Source of the DNA: Chamaea fasciata
Taxonomy: Eukaryota > Chordata > Aves > Passeriformes > Sylviidae
Reading direction: 5' to 3'
DNA length: 64,000 nt
NCBI GenBank assembly: GCA_029207755.1
Contig: JARCOQ010000002.1
Location: 84,780,087-84,844,086, forward strand
Position numbers and translations under genes: made by a program. Positions within the stretch are counted from its first letter, which is position 1; each line of letters begins with the position of its first letter. The notes below the pieces were generated by a model, which saw only the letters and a program-made list of their open reading frames with translations, was not told where the DNA came from and did not search any database. This document shows, one piece after another, positions 1-10,604 of this stretch.

Positions 1-1600
1 AAGCAACTTGAAGAGCCCCAAATATGTATGAAATAATATAACCCAGATTAAAGCAGAAATAAATTAATGGAATGCTTTTTTCTTTATCATTTACAGACAT
101 TGGACCATATTGTATTGGTTTTTCCTGCACAGAAAACAGTGGGAGTTCTGGACAAAGATGAAAGGGAGAATATGTACTGTGAGCTGTTTGTTTTCTACTC
201 ATAATATCTTTTTCAAAAGACATTCTGTATTTAGAACAAATAAAAACTGTCCATATTTTAATGCTGAAAGGTTGAAGATTCATAGATACAATAACAGTAG
301 GACTCATGGTTCTTTTCTCATTTATTTCATGGCCTTTTTTTTTTTTAATAGCAGAGTTGGCATTCCCATTTTTACTCCAAGGCACATTTTGTCATGCTTA
401 CATCTTATTTTTGTTAGCGTTCCCATTCATTTTAGTGGGTAGGATGCTCTACAGCATGAATTACGAGAAAGTCTGGCTGCTCAGTTGTGCAATAGTGAAT
501 TTGAAATACGAGAAATAGCTGACTTTTTTTCCAGAAGAGTAAAGCGTGTACAGTAGAAGCCCAGTTAAGAAGGTAAAATCAAAATCCTACAGGGTCCACT
601 GTAATAAGAAAGCATCACTGCTTTTTATCTTTCTGAGTTCTTAGGTTTGATTGTGCTCTTTGATGTACATACATAATCCCCACAGAACTCAACATATGGG
701 CTTCTGCTCACAGTGGTGATCAAGCTTTATATTTACTGTGGTTTGGATGGTTCTGAGAAATACGAACAGAGACTCATGCTCATAAATCACTGATTTGTAC
801 GAACCCATTTTCAATGCAGTAGTCAAAAGACTATGCAACTTTGAAAGATTAGTAATTACACAGAAGCCTTTGGTTCCTCCTCACATGTCTTCTGGAAATG
901 ATCACTATTACCGGGAAAGGGTTCAACCCATATTTCTAACATTCTATCTCTCCCTTGGAAATAAACCTAGTTGATGCTGTGGTTGTAGTTCAACCAAACA
1001 ACCACATCCAGACTTTCAAGGTGCCTTTAGGGAGTTCTAACAATAAAGAACAGTGTACGTTACAACTGTGTAAGAGCCGTTACAAACGTTACTATTTTTA
1101 GTCAGGCTGTTAGTCAGTCCCTTAGAGACTCTGGCTCTATTACACTACCAAGATCTGTTATGCTGTTGTGACAGATGAAACTCAGTGATGTGTTCAACCA
1201 CTTCAAACCCAGTGTGATGTGTTGATCAGGTGGTGAAAAGAGCAGTTGAGAACGGCACGTGGGTGCATACAGGTTTGTATTCTAAAAAGCTAAGGCAGCT
1301 TTTCAGTGAACAGACTACTACATAATTTTGCTTCCAACACTTTATCCAAGGTGACTTTGAGACTATCAGTCCTGGACAGATGACACCCAGGTCACATCTC
1401 TTACTGGGTGCATTGCCACGTGGCACACCTGGTATCACAGCTTCTATCAGCACTGGTTCCACGGACCCATTTCCACTTGGCAGACACCAATCTCAGATGT
1501 GTAACAATGTGCCTTCTCCCCCACTGCAAATTCACTTTATGCGTTCCTGTAAAGGCCTTACGGCCACGCCAGTCACCTAAACTGACAGTGACACGTCTCC
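1..1600. other. Upstream flank, no firm gene
   Basis: This AT-rich flank lies upstream of the TMEM131 CpG island. No open frame in it resembles a protein I know. AATAAA hexamers occur at 239-244, 959-964 and 1042-1047. A possible splice acceptor followed by a short open frame lies at 97-204 and is listed separately. The region may hold the 3' end of an upstream gene or be plain intergenic DNA; the sequence alone does not decide. Confidence 0.6.
97..204 (+). CDS. Possible terminal coding exon, unidentified
   Basis: A pyrimidine-leaning tract ending in TTTACAG (90-96) is a plausible 3' splice site. From base 97 a frame runs 35 codons to TAA at 202-204, beginning TLDHIVLVFPAQKTVG and containing LDKDEREN. 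An AATAAA follows 35 bases after the stop, the layout expected of a last exon with a short 3' UTR. I do not recognise the peptide. A second frame over the same stretch is open even longer, to 442, which weakens the case. In human the neighbour on this side, VWA3B, points away from TMEM131, so a plus-strand exon here would be a different gene or chance. Confidence 0.22.
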   Translation, partial: TLDHIVLVFPAQKTVGVLDKDERENMYCELFVFYS

Positions 1601-1609
1601 CCTCAAGAG

Positions 1610-2000
1610 TGGCAGGGTCTCACCGCGCCTGAGGCATGCAAAACCTCCCAGTCCTCCGCTGCTGCTGCGGCCGAGACGATCGGCCCGGCCCAGAAGCTGA
1701 GGTGGGGAGACTCCCCCAGGGTGAAGCTATCGACACCCCTGCTGCACAACACTCCGGGCCTCCAACTGGGAAGGTAAGACACGAGAAAAAGACAGGAACA
1801 CTGGAGAGAAACGCCCCCATGACTCCAGCGAGGCCGCGAGGCGCCGCGCACAGAACGACCTGCACCCTCGCCCGCCGCCATCTTGGACGCGGCTGGGAGA
1901 AGCCCCGACAGCCGCGGCCGGGAAACAACAGCGTCCCCCGGCCCGCCCAGACACCGGGACAAGAGAGCGATAGAGAGGCAGAGTGACCCCATCGCGAACA
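1610..2000. promoter_or_regulatory. CpG island, upstream lobe
   Basis: GC content and CpG density rise sharply from about 1610 and fall near 2000. The lobe contains GCCGCCATCTTG at 1874-1885, which read on the minus strand is the classic YY1 element containing AAGATGGCGGC. That element usually sits at or just downstream of transcription starts, in the direction of the transcript. A strong plus-strand splice donor, AAG|GTAAGA, lies at 1771-1779. The lobe is probably a divergent promoter or an alternative upstream promoter of TMEM131. Confidence 0.6.
1624..1881 (-). CDS. Possible divergent first coding exon
   Basis: On the minus strand the YY1-type element overlaps an ATG at 1881-1879 in good context (AAGATGG). 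The frame starts MAAGEGAGRSVRGAS and stays open for exactly 86 codons to a splice-donor-like CGCG|GTGAGA whose last exonic base is 1624. Without splicing it would end at a stop by 1603. The peptide is rich in Ala, Gly, Ser and Arg, as any frame in GC-rich DNA tends to be, and I recognise no family. In human TMEM131 and VWA3B are divergent neighbours, so a minus-strand transcript here is plausible, but a non-coding antisense RNA is at least as likely. Confidence 0.2.
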
Positions 2001-2054
2001 GCCGGCGCTCCCAGAAGATCTAAAACCGCATTTTAAAAAGTGAAAAAAATAGGA

Positions 2055-2055
2055 A

Positions 2056-2084
<29 letters not shown>
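2055..2084. repeat. (AAT)n microsatellite
   Basis: About ten uninterrupted AAT units sit between the two CpG-rich lobes of the promoter region. The array is pure and so is likely polymorphic in length. Confidence 0.95.
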
Positions 2085-2088
<4 letters not shown>

Positions 2089-2093
2089 TTAAA

Positions 2094-2382
2094 CCAATGC
2101 GTCCTCTTCCGCAACCCTGTGGCCAGAGCAGGCGGGGTGAGCGAAGACGCGCCCTGCCCGCACTTAAAATGGCACCGCTTCTCCGCCCTCCACGCCGGGT
2201 CGGGGCGTGGCCTCGCCGGGGGGCGTGGCGGCCCGTGACACGCGCGTCAGGAGCCGCAGCGCGCGCTCGCGGGGGTGTCCGCCCCGCCCCTCCCCGAGCT
2301 CCTCCGCGCGCGCGCCGCGGCCCGGCCGGAGACAGACGCGGACACTCGGCGGACGCGCGGCGGCGGCGGCAGCAGCAGCGCG
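2094..2382 (+). promoter_or_regulatory. TMEM131: TMEM131 core promoter and 5' UTR
   Basis: No TATA box is visible, as expected for a housekeeping CpG-island promoter. Elements seen are a CCAAT box (2094-2098), GGGGCGTGG-type KLF/SP motifs near 2202-2210 and 2221-2228, an inverted pair of CRE half sites with TGAC at 2236-2239 and GTCA at 2246-2249, and an SP1-type GC box in reverse (CCCCGCCCC, 2282-2290). Transcription probably starts between about 2270 and 2350; the exact site cannot be read from sequence. No ATG lies between 2270 and the chosen start at 2383. Confidence 0.6.
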
Positions 2383-2548
2383 ATGACGGCGGCGCCCGGC
2401 TGCCCCCGCTGCTCCCCCCGCTGCCCCCGCTGCTCCCCCGGCGGCTGCCCCTTCCCCCGCGCCGGCGGCTGGGCGGCCGCCTGGCGAGGCGCGGCGCTGC
2501 GCTTCGCGCTGGCGCTGCTCCTCCACACGGCCCGGGCCGAGAAGGAAG
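2383..2548 (+). CDS. TMEM131: TMEM131 exon 1 (coding part), signal peptide
   Basis: This exon codes for residues 1-55 plus the first base of codon 56 and ends GAAG|GTGAGA, a strong donor. The start is the first in-frame ATG in the GC-rich leader (context GCGATGA). The peptide opens with MTAAPGC and a Cys/Pro/Arg-rich repeat (residues 7-22). A hydrophobic core follows at about 38-47 (ALRFALALLL), with an ARA|EKE cleavage site after residue 52. The AEKE that opens the mature protein is conserved in vertebrate TMEM131; the residues before it are unlike the human leader. An upstream non-ATG start cannot be excluded, because the frame is open back to at least 2275. Confidence 0.88.
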
Positions 2549-2663
2549 GTGAGACCCAGATTTCCCTTCCCTTTCTTGTCCTCCTTCCCCCCGCTCCTCC
2601 TCTTCTTCCTCCGCTGGCCGTGGGGCCGTTGGCAACCGCGGCCCGCTCCCGCTCCCCGGCGGC

Positions 2664-2684
2664 GGGGTGGGGGGGCGGCTGGGG
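2664..2684 (+). promoter_or_regulatory. Potential G-quadruplex, start of intron 1
   Basis: Runs of four, seven and four G (2664-2667, 2669-2675, 2681-2684) fit the rule of four G3 tracts with short loops on the RNA-like strand, about 115 bases after the exon 1 donor. Such elements in first introns can affect pausing and splicing; the effect here is inferred. Confidence 0.5.
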
Positions 2685-5499
2685 AGGCTCCCCGGGGTCG
2701 CCGTCCCTTGTCCCGCATCCCGCCGGCTCCCGCATCCCGCCGGCTCCCGCTGCCCTGGGCGTGCGGGGTGTCGCGGCGCTGCCACCCGCCAGCGCGGCTG
2801 CCCGAGTGCGGGTGTGTGTCTGTGTCCCTGTGTGTGTCGCTGACGTTTCGCGGGGGTTTCTTCTCCCTGACAGCGGTGGGGATGGGGATGCAGCTGGAGT
2901 TGCCCTTTAAATAGGGGAAAGGGAAATAAAGAAATAAATAAAATAGGAGGCTTTCTCGCGTTGAGCTGGTTTCCCTGCGGCAGGGTTCCAGCAGGAGACG
3001 CCGCCAAGCCAAACAGACTGGCAAAGCTGCATGAGAAAGGGCAGAAATGCACGCTTTTGCATGGATTGGATTTTGATTCTTCACCAAGTGACAGTGGGAT
3101 ACCCCTTTTCCTCCCCAGACTTTTGACAGGTGTCCGGAGCTTTTGCGGGGTTGATGGCGTTTTCTCCAAACTTTAAAAAGTCCCTGTCTGACTTTCCCTA
3201 ACTTGCAGTGTCTGTGATTTTGGCATGAAGTCTTTTCATTGTGGTTTAGCAAGGAAAAAAAGCCCCGAGCGAAACACCTAAGCATAATCTGTAGCATTGC
3301 TGAGAACAGCCTTCAAGCATTTCCAAGGTGCAGAGTCGTAGTCTACTTGAAAGCATGGCTGTGTGGCAGCATGAAAGAGCAGCAGGTAAATGTAATGTAT
3401 TACTAAAGTAGGTGAAACAGATTTACTTTGGCTGAACAGGAGAATTTGCTTTCCAGGCAAGTTGCTGCACTGGAGGAGGGAGGAGGTTGAGGTTTGACAG
3501 GAAGAAACTGAGTAAGAGTAAAAAGGATATGGAATAGGAGCTTAGCAAGGAGGTGCTAGTCGTGCGCCTAGACCAGACTTGAGGGAAGAAATACGTCCTA
3601 ATAATGCATGTATAAAAAAAAATGTAGATACGCCTTTCTAAAGAAGGGCTCAATTTCAGTCACTTCCTATTGGCTTCTTTTTCCAAATATGAGGACGTTG
3701 ATATTAAGGTGATTAAAAATGCAAATCAGTTGTTGCACAGCCACTCTTGTTCACTTGACTTTGTCTACAGGGAACATAAACGTTTAGACAACAGTATGAG
3801 TATGGTCTCATATCCTTAGAGAGATAAGACCGTGTAAGTTTGTTAGTGTGGCCTATAGTGTCTTGAGGTACTAAAAGAGTTCAAATGCTTGAGAAATTTC
3901 TATTTTTAATTCTGATTGTGACTGCATTCCTTCACAGGTAAAAAGGTATATGTGTTTATAAGCTTTGTCAGTGATGTCACTTACTGGTATGATGGAATTG
4001 ATTCATACCCTAAAAGTTGCGACAGCTGAGGCCACGGTCTGTTTTGATTAATTTGTGAAGAAGATAGTGGGATTTTTTTTCTCTAGTGACTTTCTTGGCA
4101 TTCCTAAATAAACAAAGGCAGTTTTAGATTCACAGAGTTTGAAGAGATACAATTGAAGCCCTTCGAGAAAATGGAATAGTTTGTACTGAGAATTTTTATT
4201 TCTGTTTATACAGTCTATTGCTTAAAACTTATCCCAGCAACGCATCTGTCATTGTCAAAAGGTGAATTTGTTTCTCAAATAGAACATAGATTTCTTTTAG
4301 TCTTCAGATATCTGACATTTGCTTTTCTTGCCAAGTGTTCTGCTGCTTAGAGTAGTCTAAGAGTGGTAAGCTAAGGTCACTAGTAAGTGTTTCTTTGGTG
4401 TTTTTTTGGTTTTTTTCTCAGTTATTCATTGTTTATGGACTCCTGAGCAGAATTCACTGGCAATCCGCATTTGTGGATCACATGTTGGAAAGTGTTGTCT
4501 TGCAGTGTTCCGTTTGCTGAGTGCAATGACTGTTTAAACCCTGGTTTCAAAACAAAACATAAACCAAACAATAGTTTCAAGGCAAGACAAAGATTAAAGG
4601 GACTTAGGAGATCTAGACCCACTGATCTTAAGCTACAATGTAAGTACCAGTCTGCAAGAGGTAGTGACTGAGCCCAGGAGGGGAAGGACCACTTTGGACA
4701 CTGGGCCTTTAGACCAAGGTGGGAGCTCAAAATGAAGCAGTAGTTGAGAAGAAAGGAGGGGAAGGTGTTCAGGCTCTGTCCTTAAGTGCAGTAGCTTTTA
4801 CCAGGTTGTGTCAAGTTAAACGTAGTAAGACACAGGTTAAAAATAATAGTCAGGAAGCAGGGAAGTAGCTAGGAATATCCTTTCCATCTCCCAAATGTGG
4901 GCATACATTTTTCATTACAGCTGCAGGAAGGAAGCTGTGGAGAGGGATTAGGGCTGAGGTTGTGCATTGTTGCTCCTGAGCGCTGCCAAGTTGAAGGTGG
5001 CTATAGTAAGACACAGTGCAGTATGTTCTCCAGAGAAGTTACTACAGAAAAAACTTGATAGAAGCAAGTACAAGGTGAATAGTGTGAGAAGAATAGATCA
5101 GAACATGACAAAAGAGAGTGAAAAGGAATGTGGAGGACAGTCTTTTCCTCTTACCTTGCACATATATGAGGAGAAACTAGGGGAATGATGGAGCTGATGG
5201 AGAGAAGATTATGCTGGCTTCATGTGGAGAGGGACCAGCAAGCAGTTCTTTATGGATGGAGCTGTCACAAGTAGAAAGAAGCTTGATGCTGGGGTATTCT
5301 AGATAGACATGACTATTTCCAGTACCCAATCTGAGTTAAGGAGTTTGAGGGGGGGAAATGTAACATGAACATCTTTGCCTAAAGGCAAGAAGCAAAACTG
5401 AAATTGTTTGCGTGTTCTAGCTGTAAATCGAAGTCTTGAGGAGCTGTGACATTGCTGTACACTTTCCCTGTGCTAGAGAAATAGAACTTGTGGAAATTA

Positions 5500-5523
5500 T
5501 CTGCTATCTGAACAGATAGCAGA
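5500..5523. repeat. Perfect 11-bp inverted repeat, 2-base spacer
   Basis: The arm CTGCTATCTG at 5501-5510 is exactly complementary to CAGATAGCAG at 5513-5522, with one further T-A pair outside. It lies in intron 1 outside any repeat I recognise. Confidence 0.85.
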
Positions 5524-7944
5524 GTAGAGAAAACTCTATTAACCAGCCAGAGAACCAGTAACATCCATTTCAGACTAAACACTGATATGTGACTTTTCCT
5601 TTTTTGTGCCTCACTGGGTCCTCATGGGTGTCCATGTATTGCTGAGGAATAAGTAAGACTGAGAAGGTTGTAAAATTTTATGTTTAATTTTTTTTCACTT
5701 AGGGAGTCTGTGAACTATTGCAAAAGAATGACATGGCAAGAAAAAATTTCAGTCTCAAAGAGCCTCTTGCTATTTAGGAGGGGCAAAAATGACTTTAGAC
5801 TTTCTTTGGCAAACGTCTATGATTTTCAGGATTTTTGTAAGGCTTATCCTTTCCTAATGTAATTATCACATTCTGTATTGCCACATAGATTGAGGACAGT
5901 TATCAGTTTATATTGGTGTGCTTTTTGTTTGGTGGGTTTTTCGTTTTGTTTTGGGGTTTGATTTGTTTTGTGATGTTTTTTAGGGGAAGGACACAAAACA
6001 TACAAAGTAGCCTTTTTGGTTTTAGGTTGCTGGAAACCATAGTAATGCCATAACTCCATGGTGAGTTAAATGTTTTGGAAGATTAATGTCTGACATGAGG
6101 ATGCTTTTTTTGCCTGAACTGGTTTGTGTTGATTCCCTTATTTATATGCATTTATATATTTTTAGAAAATCTTCGCTTTATACAACTCATTTTTTTAAGT
6201 CCCCTTTTATCTGGCCAGCTGACTGAAAGGTAGTTCTCTTACCTCCCCATCTGCTCACAAGATAGGTACAGGTAGAGCAAGGTTGATATTTAGACTATGT
6301 TCAGTCGCTGACTGTAATTGTGAAAGTTACCTCTTAGTGCTGGATCTGGGAAAAAAAAAATCTATTTAGACATCTACATTATGATACCAGATAGACCAGT
6401 GAAAATAGGACTTTTTTTTTTTTTTCCTAATGCTTGATGTGATCTCTTCTAGCTTCCTAGAAACTAAGTTAGTTACTGAGTCTAGGTGGGATATTGTCAT
6501 CAGAGCAGTGCAGTGATATGTTGGAATTCTGTTTCCGTTTTATCACTCTTTCTAATCGCAAACAAATAACTTTTCCTTTTTTTTTACTGATTTTTAAAGT
6601 AGCAAACCAGGATCCTTCACAGGAGTATCAAAACTGGATTAATATTGGGAGATGACTGAGAGAAAGCTTGTATGTTTAATATTATGAAAAGCCTCTTCAC
6701 ATATACTGCTTGTTTGTCACATCCTGCTGTCAGAACTAATCTACGGCATGCCAGTGTTTACTTTTATGCTGGTGTTTTGACCCTGCTCAAATCAAAGTGT
6801 GATTCAGAGAGAATGACCTCAATCAAACTGAAAACACTCCAGCAGTTGAAGTAGCACATCAGAATCATGAAGAGTGTGAAAAAACATTGTGGATAAAAAT
6901 TGACCATGCTATCTCACTGTGGTTTTGAAACTTAAATGTGGAACAGCTGATTAGATTTGCATTGTGTCTTTGCACTTGTGATTGAAAAATATTGACCATG
7001 TGCTTGGATTGAATAGTCTCTTACTTGCTTGTGAAATCTTTGGACTAAAAAAAGGGAAAAATTTTACTGTAGTGGGCAAGAAGTTGAGACCCCGTATTCT
7101 CCATGACCTTCAATGTAATCTCAAAGTGAGTGCTATTCCTTCACTGCACCTCTTTTCTCCCTCACTGGTGTCCAGTTATATTGCACGTGTGAAGCAGATG
7201 GGGATCTGCTCACCTGTAGTGGTCCATTGAAGGATGGTGTGCTCGGTTCAGGGCCTTGGTTTGTCATCTCTTGAAGGAATTTGCTATAGATTTGTGTAGT
7301 GCCTAATATGTTGAAATTCCACCAGAGTGCGCGGAATTTGATAGGCTTTGCATTATTTAAAGCTCTCAGTTGTGATTTTTTTGTGAATGATGGCAATATG
7401 GATTGCTCTGAGTCATTTGGATGTATTTGTGCATGTTAAAATTTTCAGCTGTTTGCTTGGACACTTACTGTGAGTCACTTTAAGCAGCGTAAAACTGGGT
7501 AGGCTTTGAAATAAAGTGATACGTTTTATGGTTCCACAGTGTGATTTACTGAGTCTGTAAGTTCAAAGAATCTTTTCAAACAATAAACTTGGTAAATAAC
7601 CTGGGAGTCTGACAGTGAATGGTGGATGCTGTGGTTCATGCATAATGAGCAGTAAAAGTTATGTGACTGATGCACAGGCTAGAACCAGTTTGGTTTGTTC
7701 CTGTGTTTGTGGGTTCGGCAAGAATAGAAGTCTATAATGATCTCTTACTTCTCTTGCTCGTACCTTTCTGTCCGGTGTAGTGCCCCTGACTTTGTCAGTC
7801 TACAGCATGAACCTACCTGGGTATAACAGGAGCTCGAGAAAGTGCCTTTTTTATCCTCTAAAAGACAGCAGTGAATTAAATTTCTACTCTTCACAGTAGT
7901 AAGTGGGGGGTACTTGGAAGTGGACTGAGCAATACCTTGAGCAG

Positions 7945-8015
7945 CCTCTGCTAACTACTCTCTGTTCAGGTGACTGGGGTGGAGTCTCCCAGGTCACTTC
8001 CAGCCCGCATTATCC
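7945..8015 (+). mobile_element. CR1 LINE 3'-end fragment (old)
   Basis: The order CTTGAGCAGCC, then TCAGGTGACTGGGGTGGAGTC, then CCCAGGTCACTTCCAGCC follows the CR1 3' UTR pattern of "gagcaacct ... ttggactagatgatctccagaggtcccttccaacc". It is strongly diverged and short. Orientation is plus. Confidence 0.5.
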
Positions 8016-9439
8016 TGTAGCTCCAAAAGTTGAGCACGAGTCCTTACTGTGGAAGCAACTGGTTTGATCCATTCACATTGTGGGAATTAGCAAACTTGAG
8101 TTTGAACTAAAGTTATTTTTAAAATAATTCCTGTTTTTCAAAAATTTTGTGTTAGTATTTCAGCATTTTTAATTATACCGAGGATGCAGAATTTCTTCTT
8201 GCGTAGGGAGAAACCAAAGGAACCAGTGACCATTAGAGCTGAATACTTCCAGACTATCTTTCCAGTCATAAATACAAGCAAAGAATAAACTTGTGTCAGG
8301 TATGGATTTGTTAGAGGCAGCAGTTAAAATTTTAATGGGATCCAGGATTGTTGTGTATTTCTGTTTTCTCAACTGTCCTTATGCAATAATTAGTGATTTA
8401 CTGGCTGCAGCAAAGATGTGATGGAGCATTTGCATTTAGAATTCTTGAAATATGGTTTTAACATTTTCTCATAAGCAGCCTTGGATAACTTTTGCTTTGG
8501 AATATTAAAAGGACTAAACCTCTCTCTTTTTGAAAACCTTGGATGTAATGGGGAAATAGCAAAGAGCTGAAGGATTGCCATGCAATTCCAGTCTCTGAAA
8601 AGTAGGAAAAAATTGAGGTGTTTCACTAGTTTGAGATTTTTCTGCTACAATTACCAGATTAATCTTCTCTTTAATACTATCATAGATGCATTTTTAATAC
8701 TTCTCCTCCTACTGCCTGGCATAGCTAGCAGCAGAGAACCATCTGAGAACAGGAGTTTTGCTGTCCTTATCAAACTGGTTTTAGAGATATCTGAGTGAAA
8801 TGTAGTGGAAGGAACTGTACAGGAAATGAAACTACACACATAACAGGTCCTTCTGTCTGTGTACTCTATGAAGCTACAAAATGTTATGTAATGGAACGGT
8901 TCGGCTGACTCTAATGCAACATGCTTAGTTATTTTATAAATGGATCCATTACCTGTTCTTCATAAAGCAGTTTGTCTTTGCAATGTCTTAAGCATTACCT
9001 GAGGAGTTTTTTTCAGTTGAACGCCTGGATCTGTGCTCGGTCTGTATTCGGTGTAATAGGATGTACATGAACTTTTTGAAGTTACTTAAACTAGAAAAAT
9101 CCCATGGTTATAGGGTTTGGTTTTCTAAAGTCGTTTAAGTGAGAAAGCACAGCTAACATGATGTTAAACAGATTAAATCACCATTTGAGGGAGTGACGAT
9201 AGGCGACAAAGTTGTAGACAAGCATGGTACTAATTTAAGTAGTTTGTAACATTTCCTAATGAATTTAAAGACTAGTTATCGGAAGCTTGTAAAAAAAATG
9301 AAATCATCTAGAAACACAGAAGAAGTCTGAGTGAATCAGTGATTTACACCAAAATACTGTACAAATATTTGCAGGTGGAATTTGTAGATAATAATAAAAA
9401 CTATCCAGGCAACTAGGTAAACTGCAAGGTGTATGGTTT

Positions 9440-9870
9440 TGGTTTACTCCCGGCGCTGGTTCATACCCTGCCTCAGAGGCTGGCTACAAGAAGCTCTTCC
9501 TGGTTCTATTCTGGGACCTGTCCTGCTTTATATCTTTGTCACTGATCTGGAGTTGGAATGTACCAATGCTCATGGGCAAGTCTGCATTTTGGAGAAATCT
9601 AAGCAGGACAGAACACTGAGCTTACTGGACCTTCATGAAATCCAAAAAGGACAAATAGAAAGCCCTTTATATGGGACATAATAACCACCTGCAGGGAATA
9701 CAACCTGGAAATGCTATACATGAGTCAGCAATGTACCCTGGCAACATACAGGAGTGTAGCCACTGGGCTGAACAAAGTGATTATTCCTGTTTACTCAGCA
9801 CTTAATAGACCACACCTAAACCACCGTGTCCAGTTTTGTTCTCTGCCGTCCCACTGGAAGTCTGCAAGAA
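9440..9870 (+). mobile_element. CR1 LINE fragment, reverse transcriptase C-terminal part
   Basis: The plus strand codes for recognisable decayed CR1 ORF2: SILGPVLLYIFVTDLELECT matches the family's GPVL-F-I-DL pattern, and LDLHEIQKGQ and LNRPHLNHRVQFC match the later part of the reverse transcriptase region. Stops and indels break the frame, so it is not functional. A 3' CR1 segment resumes at 10605, so the two are probably one copy split by other sequence. Confidence 0.85.
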
Positions 9871-10369
9871 TGGTCAATATGTGCATGACCTATGAATGGA
9901 AGCTGAGACATCTTGTGGCAGCATGCCAATATCAAAGTAGTTCGTGGATGAAAATGGAGCCTGACTCCTCACAGAGATGCATGGCTGGAGCCTGAGACAG
10001 TGGCCATAAAGTGAAACAGGGAAAGTTTGTTTTGTGCCATGCGATGCTGCTCTGTGATGATCTGAGTAAGAGAGGTACTTGGACACTAGAAAATAGTGTT
10101 GAAAATTCTATTTATTAAAGCTAACTGTATAAAGAGAAAATAGTATAGATAATCTTGGATCTCTTTTGATGCTGAGAACCCTGAATTGTTCAGCCCCAAA
10201 CAGATCTTTGAAGAGTCCACGTGCAGACGCCATCCATAGAAAAGTTACCCCATGTTGCTCTGCTGGATTTCCTTGCAAGAAGACAACTCTATTGATAATT
10301 TTTGCTGTCAGGTAGAAGGGATGCTCACATGGGAACTTCCATCTGCACTTTCAGATAAAGCAAGGCCAC

Positions 10370-10560
10370 CCAGGTGGCATAATGGCTGGTGGAGTTGGCT
10401 GCAGCTTCTCTGCTTCAGAGGGCTGGCTGGGCTCGCCCTGCAGCCACGGAGTACGTGCAGCACGGGCCTGAGGGCCAGCCCAGACACGCAGCCCAGCACA
10501 GGCGTGGGTCTGCTCGGCTCCTGCGTGGATCACTGACTCCCCCATCCGTCACAGTCTTCT
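10370..10560. other. GC-rich unassigned patch between CR1 pieces
   Basis: GC content here is far above that of the surrounding intron, with several CpGs. It matches no CR1 segment I can recall and lies between the two halves of the split CR1. It may be part of a separate insertion or a diverged repeat of another class. Confidence 0.4.
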
Positions 10561-10604
10561 GGTCAGGATGGCTATGATCATCTGCCTTGACATAATGAGT
10601 CTGT

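Larger units (their letters stand above)
2100..2880. promoter_or_regulatory. CpG island, downstream lobe
   Basis: This stretch is very GC- and CpG-rich. It covers the core promoter, exon 1 and the first 330 bases of intron 1, and ends abruptly where the sequence becomes AT-rich after about 2890. A tandem duplication of a 17-base unit lies at 2712-2745, and a GT-rich patch at 2811-2840. This is the main promoter island of TMEM131. Confidence 0.85.

Noticed and set aside
1636..1986. 116-codon plus-strand frame in the upstream CpG lobe
   Set aside because: It is Pro/Arg-rich, matches nothing I know, and is interrupted by a strong splice donor. It is most likely promoter DNA or non-coding leader.
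2275..2382. GTG-initiated N-terminal extension of TMEM131
   Set aside because: The frame is open but lacks an ATG. The ATG at 2383 gives a sensible signal peptide and needs no unusual initiation.
2033..3297. Long minus-strand open frames (377-378 codons) over the CpG island
   Set aside because: They are Pro/Arg/Gly/Ala low-complexity frames antisense to TMEM131 exon 1. One even translates the AAT array as a tyrosine run. Stop-poor GC-rich DNA explains them.
9433..9681. 82-codon plus-strand frame as a host gene
   Set aside because: The peptide is decayed CR1 reverse transcriptase.
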